Below, piece by piece: positions 23,640 to 34,898 of a stretch of 64,000 nucleotides of DNA. The stretch spans positions 15,773,001 to 15,837,000 of the forward strand of contig NW_026262690.1 of the NCBI RefSeq assembly GCF_021869535.1, read 5' to 3'. The stretch is from Mytilus californianus. Lineage: Eukaryota; Mollusca; Bivalvia; Mytilida; Mytilidae. The notes under the pieces were generated by a model. That model worked only from the letters and a program-made list of their open reading frames with translations, searched no databases and was not told the origin of the DNA. A program made the position numbers and the translations under genes. Each line of letters opens with the position of its first letter. Within the stretch, counting starts at the first letter, position 1.

Positions 23640-24324
23640 GCCTTCCAGTAAAAAAGCCATTTATTGCATACATACTTCAATTCACCTACATGTACATCAC
23701 AAACACTTCAAATGCTGTCTATATACACCAGATATACTTCAAAGTTTTACAAAAAGAACAAGAATACTTAAAATGTGTGTATTTACATCACACTTACTTC
23801 ACATGGATCCCACATACTTTAAATGATGCGTACATACATCCCACATACACTTCAAATGAAATGTGAATATTTCAAATCTTGTGTACATGGATCTTACATA
23901 CATCAAATGTTTTTAGAAAGATCCTATATACATGAAATGTTTTGTACATGGATCCTACACACATCAAATGTTTTTACATAAAGCCTACATACATCAAATG
24001 TTTTGTACATGGATTCTAAATACATCAAATGTTTTGTACATGGATCCTTCATACATCAATGTTTTGTACATGGATCCTACATACATCAATGTTTTGAACA
24101 TGGATCCAACATACATCAAATGTTTTGTACATGGATCCTACATAGGTCAAATGTTTTGTAGATGGATCCTACATAGGTCAAATGTTTTGTATATGGATTC
24201 TACATACGTCAATGTTTTGTACATGGATCTTACATACATCAATGTTTTGTACATGGATCCTACATACGTCAATATTTTTTACATGGATCTTACATACGTT
24301 AATGTTTTTATATGGATCCCACAT
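23640..24324. repeat. 30/31-bp minisatellite, left part
   Basis: Units of about 30-31 bp with core TTTTGTACATGGATCCTACA plus TACATCAA(A)TG. Most units contain a BamHI site, GGATCC. The first ~240 bp are strongly diverged and the array is regular from about 23880. Because unit length varies, all three frames give repetitive pseudo-peptides (MDPTYI and similar). Confidence 0.92.
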
Positions 24325-25649
24325 CAGGCATGGGGTAACCGTAATCAGCTGTAATCAATTACATTTTGCAATGTTATCGCATGTTATCAGTAATCATGCA
24401 ATTTCTGATTACAAGTAATCGTAATTTAATCAATTACAATGTAGAAATCAGGCGTAACCATGATCACTTTTAGAATACTTTGTGATTACATTCATATGAT
24501 TACTTGCTTATTACAAATTTTGTATATGAAAATAGTGTTTGATTTACAATATAAAAATAAGATGTTAAGTATGAATGAAAAAAATTATCAAAATAGTATT
24601 TACTATGATTGAGCATAGTTCAATATGATTGATCATATCTTCTATATAACAAGTTCAGTATAACCAAGTTGGGCATGTAGAGTGGAAATGTGTGATTTAT
24701 TTTGTAAACAGTTCTCTAAAGGAATTTACCTTTCCAAATGTTTCATTGTGAGATTGAGTCATTGTGATAAAAGAAAATGCTTTGAAAGCATTTTATGTTC
24801 CCTGATTGAATACTTCTGATATTGACTCCAATTTTAGTTTACACAATATTTTGTTATAACTTCAGGAAAATTAAATAGCATAGAACATCTAGGGAATTTA
24901 GTTCCAATTTTGACTTTGATAATCATCATAAATGAGCCCACTTAATTATTAATGGAAATTTATTGTTTTTACAATTGGTATAAATTTTGTTTCCATAAAT
25001 TATTTAATATGTGCTAAATAACTATAATAGTTATTTCAAACAATTATATAACTTTTGAAAATAAACTACTAATGACTTTATTGATTTTGAAGTTAAGACA
25101 ATTAATTTTTAATACCCAAGCTCACGTATTGTTTGTCAAAAATATTGAACTAATGATTAATACCTGTAAAAACATATGTAAGTGTCAAGTATATCCCCAC
25201 AGACAATAAAACTACTTAATCAATTTTTCATTATTTGTTCAGGTTTTTTGTTAATTGGAAATTTGCAGTTGGCCAATTTAAAAAAAAAACAGTGTTATTT
25301 CTTTTACAGAGAAAGGACACTTGTCTGTGTTATCAAAATGTACACATGTAACACAGTTCTTAGTCTAAATTATTAATAAGATGAATAAATTAATGAAATA
25401 AAAAAACAAAAATTTTCACAAAAATTAGCTTTTTTGTGAGGATAAAAAGTTTATAAGAAATTCTTTAATATAACAATATACAATGTAATCATAAGTAAAC
25501 CAAAGTAATCATGATTACTTTAAAGAAACGTAATCTAATGTATTACATTTGAATTTAGTTGTAATTGTAATGTAATCGATTACCTTTAATCAGCAAAGTA
25601 ATTGTAATTTAATTGATTAAATGTTAAAGTAATCAACCCCATCCTTCTG
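24325..25649. mobile_element. hAT-like non-autonomous DNA transposon
   Basis: Interrupts the minisatellite. The ends are imperfect inverted repeats, CAGGCATGGGGTAACC at the left and CCCCATCCTTCTG at the right. Both subterminal regions are dense in TAATC/GATTA motifs (GTAATCAATTACA type). CAG ends, the ATGGGGT motif and ~1.3 kb without any transposase frame fit a non-autonomous hAT. Flanks tcccacat and ctacatac allow only an imperfect 8-bp target duplication, hard to judge inside an array. Confidence 0.7.
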
Positions 25650-26001
25650 CTACATACGTCAATATTTTGTACATGGAGCTTACATACATCAATGTTTTGT
25701 ACATGGATCCTACATACGTCAATGTTTTATACATGGATGCTACATAGGTCAAATGTTTTTTTTAAACGTAATCTAATGTATTACATTTGAATTTAGGTGT
25801 AATTGTAATGTAATCGATTACCTTAAATCAGCAAAGTAATTGTAATTTAATTGAATAAATTTTAAAGTAATCAACCCCATCCTTCTGCTACATACGTCAA
25901 TATTTTGTACATGGAGCTTACATACATCAATGTTTTGTACATGGATCCTACATACGTCAATGTTTTATACATGGATGCTACATAGGTCAAATGTTTTTTT
26001 T
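25526..26001. repeat. 238-bp tandem duplication across hAT/minisatellite border
   Basis: Two successive copies (25526-25763 and 25764-26001) each contain the last ~124 bp of the hAT-like element plus about four minisatellite units. They are nearly identical, which shows the array continued to rearrange after the transposon had inserted. Confidence 0.9.
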
Positions 26002-26522
26002 ACATGGATCTTACATTGATCAATGTTTTGTCATGGATCCTACATACATCAATATTTTGTACAAGGATGCTGCATACATCAATGCTTTGAAAATGGATTG
26101 ATTCTACATACATCAAATGTTTTATAAATTGATCCTATACATACATCAAATGTTTTGTATATGGATCCTACATACGTCAATGTTTTGTACATGGATCCTA
26201 CATAGGTCAAATGTTTTGTACATGGATCCTACATACATTAATGTTTTGTACATGGATCCTATATAGGTCAAATGTTTTGTACATGGATCCTACATACGCC
26301 AATGTTTTGTACATAGATCCTGCATACATCAATGTTTTGTACATGGATCCTATATAAGTCAAATGTTTTGAACATGGATCTTAAATACATCAATGCTTTG
26401 TACATGGATTCTACATACATCAAATGTTTTTACATGGATCCTACATACATCAAATGTTTTGTACATGGATCCTACATATGTCAATGTTTTGTACATGGAT
26501 CTTACATACATCAAATGTTTTA
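26002..26522. repeat. 30/31-bp minisatellite, middle part
   Basis: The same unit as at 23.9-24.3 kb, continuing up to the 5' end of the LINE. About 17 units are seen, several of which have lost GGATCC. Confidence 0.92.
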
Positions 26523-26783
26523 AGCAGTGAAGCTTATCTCCCCTGTAATGGCGCTGCCCATGGAAAAAAATTGACGAGTAGAAAAAAAGTATAGTTTCAC
26601 TCAGAAAACATGTAAATAACAACAAAATTTTATACCGTTTATGCACACGTAATATAGAGAACATGATTTAATTCAAAGTTTGTGCAGGTGATGTTATTGT
26701 GAGGGGATTTTGAACATGTACAAATAACAAGGTACGAGAGACTTATCTCTCATCGCATAGAAAACTCAATAACTCTTTCTTTT

Positions 26784-27593
26784 ATGACCATGGCTATCGT
26801 AGAGTCTATTTCTGAACTGAAGCAGCTTATTATCGGTATAGACGGAAAAGTAGGCACTTTATCCAACAAGTTAGATTATATAGAGGACCGTTTCACGCGC
26901 ATAGTAATAGAAAAAAAATCTGAGGTAGATGTGGTAAAAACCAATGTTATAAACACAAAACTTGAGGTTTAAAAATTACGGGAGTATCATCTTGAGCTAG
27001 TGAATGGTGTTGAACAAATTGAACTAGATTTAAACAGGATAGAAAATAAGAAGTTGGATCTATTCAGAAAAAGTCTAGAAAAAAAAAATTCAATTCTGCA
27101 TGAGCAACAGGTTTTGCTAGAAAAACATGAAAGAAAATACAACGCCCTTGTTTATGGAGTACCGGAAAGTGAAAATGAAGATATATACGAGGTGCTTAAA
27201 ACATTTTTCATTCAAGACCTAAAAATCGATAAAGAAAAGGCTGATAGCTTCCCGATTGCCAACACCCATCGTATTCCGTCAAGGCAAACATCTGACCAAA
27301 CTAAAAGGCCTGCTCCTATTATAATCCGCTTTATGCACTATGCAGACAAACAGTATGCCATATCTACAGGTTACAATTTGTCTGACAAACGAATGCGCAT
27401 TGTTGATGATCTACCCCCAGTCATGAAAGAATCGAGGCATGAACTTGCAAAGATGGCTTACAAAATTAGGAATGAGGAACATCTGCAAACTAGAATCAAG
27501 ATTATCGGGACCCGTATTCTCCTACAAACTCGTACAAACTCAAAAGATAATTGGTTTCTAAGGAGGGAGGCTCTCTGTTACTTACCTTACTAA
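26784..27593 (+). pseudogene. LINE ORF1 (RNA-binding protein), one stop
   Basis: A 270-codon frame with a single TAA at 26970-26972. The N-terminal part is heptad-like and charged, as expected for a trimerising coiled coil. NALVYGVPESENEDIYEVL is the start of an RRM as in L1 ORF1p. It is followed by HRIPSR, PAPIIIRF and a C-terminal domain with KMAYKIRNEEHLQTRIKIIG. The role in the family is coating LINE RNA and nucleic-acid chaperoning. The start codon is taken at the first ATG of the frame. Confidence 0.8.
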
Positions 27594-29126
27594 GCTTTTT
27601 TTTTGCCTCCATGTTACACTTAATTTTCCCACAAGCTAGTTAGATCTACACATGTATATGCATGCTTTCAAAATTACATACTCATTATATATATTTCAGG
27701 CTTAAAAAAAAGAACAGTAAGTAAAAATGTGACACACAGTGTTGAGTATACAATGTGCTTGTTTTATGTTTTTGCATTTCCTTTTCTTTTTTTGTTGTGC
27801 ACTTTTTTTTTTGCTATTTATGTTGTGTTTTTTTTTCTTTGCTTTTTTGTGTGTTTGTTTATTTGCTTTTTGATCATAGCTATTAGCTTATTTTGATATG
27901 CAAATTTCTTGCTTTTGTTTTTTATCTAAACCAAAGTTTTATTTATTTATTTTTTTAATTTTTTTTTTTATTAGCTTTACGTTTGCCTTTAGCATGTTTG
28001 TTATTAAACTTGACAATTCGCTGTTTCGGAAACCAAAGGCTTATGGGTAAAATGATTATTCTTGAAATTGTTGGTGTACGAACAATGGATTTTTGGCCAA
28101 TGACGTTACGTTATATTGTTCATAAACAAATCAAAATAATTTGGTGTACGTTTCACCCACAATGCATTGGATTCTGAGATGGCAAATTGGAGAACTTTTT
28201 AATTTTGTATTGTTCTCTATGATATATAGGTTCTATAGAAAATAGATTTACTTATGTACACATGTAATGATTTACAAAAACTTTCGCTATAAAACCATGA
28301 CTTACTTACATGTATCCTATGTGAAGAATATTGATCAGTTCAAAATGACTGATACATATAATTATATAATATACTTTATTTTGAAACACTCAGACACATA
28401 CATGTGTAACAAGAGGCAAAATACATAATCATATTTGTGGTTGCAATAAAACAATGTTGACATAACCATATAGAGTATAATAACAATATTTGAAGTAATT
28501 TCTTAATGAACAGTGATAAGTCCTTTATAACTTTGATATTGAAAATTAAAGCATTCCTTAATCAAGATTAAAAAAAAACGATTTTGAAAATTTTTTTTTT
28601 GGAAACAAGAGTTGTGCTATATTTAAAAAATATCAACAAATTTAAACTTGAAAATAATTATGTGAAGAGTGCAGCTTATTTACTCATAAATCTAGATATA
28701 TTTTCAATTCAATGTACACTTCGTAATGTAAACCTTTAATCCAAAGTATTACAAATACCCCCTCCAGCTGAGCATAAACGGTAATTTCAGTAAACTGGGT
28801 GACTATACCCTTTGCAGGTATATATTTTGTATTTTTTAACTTACTCTTATTTATTATTTTTATTTATTTTTTACTAAACATTTTTTCATTTCTTTTCTTT
28901 TCCATGTTTTATTATTTTGTTTATTATTTTATTGGCAAATATAAGTATAGAAAATCATAGCAGCAGGATTACTATTAGTATCATGTTTGAATCAGAGACC
29001 AGACCATTACTACACAACATACATTGGTTAAGATATTCATTACTTATTGTCAGTTGTGTGGGACATTTTTCAGTCATTTTATATTTAAATTATGTTATCA
29101 AACCAAATGTGTCATATATACTCTGA
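27594..29126 (+). other. Spacer between LINE ORF1 and ORF2
   Basis: 1.5 kb with T-rich runs at 27765-27975 and no sustained reading frame. L1-type elements usually have a short gap here, so this may be an insertion or a lineage feature. The segment 28370-28500 has the look of a separate 3'-end repeat, but I could not define its ends. Confidence 0.45.
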
Positions 29127-32100
29127 ATGAGAAATAATCTTATTCAGATTGTCTCATACAACTGCCAAGGACTTAATTCAATTGAAAAACGAAGAGATGT
29201 TTTAGACTATCTAAGAGCAAAAGATTGTAACATGTACTGTCTTCAAGATACTCACTTTTCTGAAAAAGACGACAATTTGTTAAGAATCAATGGGGTGGAA
29301 AATGTGTTTTTAGTTCCTTCTCTTCAAATCAAAGAGGAGTGGCCATTTTATTTAATAATAATTTTGAATATAAGATTTTACAAAGTAAAAAAGATAAAAA
29401 TGGTAATTTATTAGGATTGAATATTAAAATTGAAGATAACAATGTTACTTTAATTACATTATATGGTCCAAGTAGTGACAGCCCTGATTTCTATGACAAA
29501 GTAGGTGAAATAATTGAGGAATTTGATAATCAGACTGTCATTGTGACGGGAGATTATAATTTAGTGCAAAATCAAGACCTTGATACTTTTAATTACTTAA
29601 ATATGAATAATCCAAAAGCCAAAGAAAAAGTTCTAGATATAAAGGAAATTTATAATTTAACTAATCCCTTAAGAGAATTATATCAAGAGAGTAAAAGGTA
29701 TACTTGGAGGAAACCAAACCCTATAAAGCAGGCCAGACTAGATTATTTTTTAGTTTCTCCGAGCCTTTACCCAAATATACATGACTTAAAGATACAAAAT
29801 AGTTATAGATCAGATCACTCGCCTATTATTTTACAAATAAAACTTAATAACTTCAGTATTGGGAGGGGTTTGTGGAAATTTAACAACTCTCTTCTGTATG
29901 ATCCAGATTATGTCCATATTATTAAAGAGGTTATAAATAAAACTAAAGAGCAATATGCTTCTCTTGTATATAACAGAGAAAACCTAAACTTAGTAGACTC
30001 TAGTGATATCGAGTTCACAATTAGTAATCAATTATTTTTAGAAACATTATTAACTGAAATAAGGGGAATAACAATATCATATGCTTCATTTAAAAAGAAA
30101 GAAACAAATAAATTAGAATATCTGCTAGCTGAAGATATAAACAAGTTGGAAGAAATAACCCAAACAGATGAAATTTTGGAACAGATTGAAAAAAAGAAAA
30201 CAGATCTCAAAATTCTAAGACAAACTAAATTGAGGGGTCAATATATAAGGTCAAAAACACAATGGGTAGAAGAAGGAGAGAAACCATCAAAATAGTTCAT
30301 GAATTTAGAGACAAAAAATTACTTAAATAAAACAATTCCTAAAATAATTGATAAATCAGGAAATATAATTGAAAACCAAAAACAAATTATAAACGAAGCC
30401 AAAAATTATTACAAAAATCTATATTCCAAAAATCAGACAATAAAATCTATTAATTTGAATAATGCTATACCCAATAAAGATATACCAAAATTATCGGAAA
30501 ATATGAAAGAGTCCTTAGAAGGGGAAATATCATTTATGGAGTTGACTGATGCAATTAAAAGAATGAAAAATGAGAAAAGCCCGGGATCTGATGGATACAC
30601 AAATGAATTCCTAAATTTTTTTTGGATAAATATAGGTAAATTTGTACATAGATCAATTAAATATGGTTATAATCAAGGGGAAATGTCTATTACTAAAAAA
30701 AAAAAACAAGGTATTATAACTTGCATACCAAAAGGTGACAAACCAAAGCAATACATGAAAAATTGGCGTCCGATCAGTCTTTTAAATACTATTTACAAAT
30801 TAGCATCAAGTTGCATTGCAGAAAGGATAAAATCGGTTTTATCAATCTTAATTAATAATGATCAGACAGGATTTATACCTGGTAGATTTAGTGGTGAAAA
30901 TACCAGATTGATATATGATTTACTACACTACACCGAAGAAAATGATATCCCAGGCATTCTCCTCCTCATTGATTTTGAAAAAGCTTTTGATTCTATCTCC
31001 TGGATTTTAATAGAACAGGTTCTTGATTTTTTAAACTTTGGAAATTCCATAAAACACTGGGTTAAAACTTTTTTTACAAATACCAAATCAGCAGTAACAC
31101 AGAATAATTTTCTTTCAGACTTTTTTTACAATTGAGAGAGGTTGCAGGCAAGGGGATCCTTTATCCCCTTACATCTTTTTGTTATGTGCTGAAATTTTAG
31201 GAATACTACTTAGAAAAAACGAAAATATTAAAGGTATTACTATTGAAGACTCAGAATTTTTGATATCGCAATATGCTGATGACACCACATCCTTAGATGC
31301 ATCTCTTTGTGTTTTAGAATTATATGCTGAATGGTCTGGTCTCAAGATGAATTTAGAGAAAACAAAGGTAGCTTGGATTGGGAAAAAGAAATATAACCAA
31401 GATACAATGTGTGCACAGTGGGGATTGGAGTGGGGTTCCAACAGATTTACGCTCCTGGGTATTAAATATTCGGTTGACTTACAAGAAATGGAAACACTAA
31501 ATTACGAACCCAAACTTAAAGAGATAGAAAGAACAATGAAAAGTTGGTCAAACAAATATTTATCCCCAATTGGAAAAATTACTATAATTAAAAGTCTTAT
31601 AATTTCAAAACTCAATCACTTATTTTTAACTTTACCAAATCTTAACAATGGATTACTTAATCAATTTATTAAAAATTTATTTTATTTTATTTGGGATGGT
31701 AAACCAGACAAAATTAAAAGAGAAACAATTGCTCAAATATATGAACTGGGTGGACTTAACATGTTAAATCTAAAACAATATATAAAAGGATTAAAACTAA
31801 CTTGGATAAGAAGAATAATTAAACAGAATAATAATTATTGTAAGTTATTAACTTGTTCTGAAAAAATTAAATTAAATGAATTGCTCAATGATGGTCCAAG
31901 AACACAAGTAAGAAATCCATTTTGGCAGGAGGTTTTTAATGCTTGGACTGAACTCCAAATTAAAGTGGCTGTTAAGAACGAATATGACTTTACCGTATCT
32001 AATCTTTGGAATAATAAACAAATTAAGATTGGTAATCAAATCCCTCTGTATAAAAAATGGACTGAAAAGGGAGTCTGGCTAATAAATGATTTAATTGATA

Positions 32101-32888
32101 ATGATGGGCATTTAATGAACTTGCCGGAATTTCAAAAAACATATCATATTGATACCAACTTTCTTATATTTCAAGGAGTAATCTCAGCAGTTAATTCCTA
32201 TATGAAAAGTCTTAATATTAAATGTAATCAGCTTTTAAAGCTTTATGGGCCAATTATACCAACTACTATTGCTATATTTCTGAAATCTACAAAAGGATCA
32301 AAAGACATGTACAATGTTTTAAACCAAAAAATAATAAATATCACATCACAGGAAAAGTGGTCAGTAATCCTAAATAGACAGAATATTATTTGGAATAAAG
32401 TATATAGACTGCCATTTTAAGTTACTAAAAATTCAAAATTACAGTGGCTCCAATACAGGATTAATCACAGAATTTTGGGAACAAATAAATTACTCTACAA
32501 AATTGAAGTCTCATAAAACAATAAATGCACTTTCTGTACGGACTCGATAGAAACTATAGAACACATATTCTGGACATGTCCAAAAGTATTTGATGTTTGG
32601 GAAGACCTTAATAAATGGATATATTCAGAAGTCCAAATTGAACTACCACTTAATTTAGATATAGTCTTATTTGGGATATTAGAAAAAACAGAAAAAAACT
32701 ACATAAGAAACCTCATAATATTATTAACTAAATATTATATATACAAAACAAAAATGCAATGTGGACAAGTAAATATTGTAGCCTTAAAAAATTATCTTAA
32801 AGAAAATTTGTTTATTGAAAAAATAATATTTTATAAAATTAACCATTGCAAGGAGCGTACTCCTGCTGGAACCCCTGGCTCCAACTAA
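29127..32888 (+). pseudogene. LINE ORF2 (endonuclease and reverse transcriptase), broken
   Basis: Order of domains: apurinic-type endonuclease (IVSYNCQGLNS, CLQDTHF, ITLYGPSSD, TGDYNLV, ARLDYFLVS, SDHSPI), then RT (KSPGSDGYTNEFLNFFW, NWRPISLLNTIYK, DQTGFIPGR, LLIDFEKAFDSISW, QYADDTTSLDAS), then a long C-terminal region and a CCHC knuckle (CTFC, ETIEHIFWTC). Breaks: frameshift near 29325, TAG at 30293-30295, a one-base shift near 31130, TAA at 32418-32420 and another in-frame stop near 32515. The family nicks target DNA and primes cDNA there. The YADD catalytic box is intact. The L1/Tx1 clade call rests on the LQDTHF and YADDTT style motifs. Confidence 0.88.
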
Positions 32889-33127
32889 TAGAATGACTAT
32901 ACAAGTAAACTTTTACGTAATAAATATATCTACCCAATCCATGCTACCCAGGTTAGTTTTCTCTTTTTTTTACCATTATTATTAATTTTAAGTTTGTCAA
33001 ATGATTAAAAATATCAACTATATGTACTTGTCTCAATTTTGCTGATGTACTAAGGAATTAATTACTATGATGATTTATATATGAAGCTTTTGCCAATAAA
33101 CACATTACAAAATAAAAAAAAAAAAAA

Positions 33128-34275
33128 TTGTTTTATAAATGGATCTTACATACATCAAATGTTTTGTATATGGATCGTACATACGTCAATGTTTTGTACA
33201 TGGATCCTACATACGTCAATGTTTTGTACATGGATCCTACATAGGTCAAATGTTTTGTACATGGATCCTACATACATTAATGTTTTGAACATGGATCCTA
33301 CATAGGTCAAATGTTTTGAACATGGATCCTACATACGCCAATGTTTTGTACATGGATCCTGCATACATCAATGTTTTGTACATGGATCCTATATAAGTCA
33401 AATATTTTGAACATGGATCTTACATACATCAACGCTTTGTACATGGATTCTACATACATCAAATGTTTTTACATGGATCCTACATACATCAAATGTTTTG
33501 TACATGGATCCTACATAAGTCAATGTTTTGTACATGGATCCTACATAAGTCAAATGTCTTGTACATGGATCCTACATACATAAATGCTTTGTACATGGAT
33601 CCTACATAGGTCAAATGTTTTGTACAAGGATCCTACATACATCCAATGCAATGTACATGGATCCTACATATGTCAATGTTTTGTACATGGATCCTACATA
33701 CGTCAATGTTTTGTACATGGATCCTTCATAAGTCAAATGTCTCGTACATGGATCCTACATACATAAATGCTTTGTACATGGATCTTACATAGGTCAAATG
33801 TTTTGTACAAGGATCCTACATACATAAGATTCAATGCTTTGTACATGGATTCTACATACATCAATTAATTTGTACATGGATCCTACATACGTCAATGTTT
33901 TGTACATGGATCCAACATACGTCAATGTTTTGTAAATGAATCGGACATAAGTCAAATGTTTTGTACATGGATCCTACATACGTCAATGTTTTGAACATGG
34001 ATCCTTCATAAGTCAAATGTTTTGTACATGGATTCTACATAGGTCAAATGTTTTGTTCATGGATCCAACATAATCAATGCTTTGTACATGGATCCTACAT
34101 ACATCAATGTTTTGTACATGGATCTTACATACGTCAATGTTTTGTACATGGATCCAATTTATATCAAATGTTTTGTACATGGATCCTATATACGTCAATT
34201 TTCGTACATAGATCCTACATAGGTCAAATGTTTTGTACATGGATCCTATTTATTTCAATGTTTTGTTTACAAACT
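33128..34275. repeat. 30/31-bp minisatellite, right part
   Basis: About 37 units of the BamHI-site minisatellite, continuing directly after the LINE poly-A. It ends about 120 bp from the stop codon of the uncharacterised gene on the minus strand, so the gene's 3' UTR may run into the array. Confidence 0.93.
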
Positions 34276-34392
34276 TGAATACTTCAACTGTTTTGCAGGA
34301 AGAACTCAATAACTACGACCTTATGATTGCCATGAAGAAATAACAGACAATGCATTAACGATAATAAAAACACTGAGCAATTCTTATTTTTT

Positions 34393-34898
34393 TCATTTCA
34401 ACTTTGGAAAAACAAAGTCAACTTCACGAAGAGAATGAACAAGGTTTATATGTGGTGCTGCACCAAATGATTGAACTCCAATCTCCAACTTGCTCTTGTA
34501 TATCTCCCAATTTTCAACATCTATTTGGTTTGAAAATTCTGCTTTTATTTCACTGACATCATCAAATAGTTCTTCAACTCCATTACAAAATAATTTGTAA
34601 TTCAAAACCATCCAAAGTGCAACAATTGACACACCTTGTAATTTAAAATCTGACTGACATATCAGTGGAAACTCTGTGGACCACACTAAAACATCATGAA
34701 CAGGTTCATACATTACAATATAAAACTCATTTGGACAAATGATAATGTTTGGTATGAAAACTGCAGAAATTGGATTTATTATCTGGTATGCTAGGGCAAA
34801 CACAACAGTTTCTGAAGTAGCTCTATCCTGGATTTTATTCAAAGAAGATTCTTTAACGCTTTCACTTAAATTGTAATCGTCCTCCTCTTCATTTCCAT
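34393..34898 (-). CDS. Uncharacterised gene exon 4 (C-terminus)
   Basis: Acceptor taaattccag. It encodes an acidic stretch, then a compact domain with FIPNIIICPNEFYIVMYEP, VALWMVLNYKLFCNGV and a C-terminus ending DFVFPKLK before TGA at 34395-34393. The 168 codons, with ordinary amino-acid composition, are the strongest coding signal of this gene. Confidence 0.8.

Larger units (their letters stand above)
26523..33127 (+). mobile_element. Near full-length L1/Tx1-like LINE inserted in minisatellite
   Basis: An autonomous-type non-LTR retrotransposon of about 6.6 kb with a ~260-bp 5' region, ORF1, ORF2 and an A-rich tail at 33109-33127. It is bounded on both sides by the same minisatellite, and tgtttta at 26516-26522 and 33129-33135 is a possible target duplication. 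ORF2 has at least two single-base frameshifts and three stops, and ORF1 has one stop, so this copy is inactive but recent enough to be readable end to end. A long spacer (27594-29126) parts the two ORFs. Confidence 0.9.

Noticed and set aside
23932-34278. Open frames with repeated MDPTYI / MFCTWILHTS peptides
   Set aside because: Same cause: translations of the BamHI-site minisatellite in several frames on both strands.
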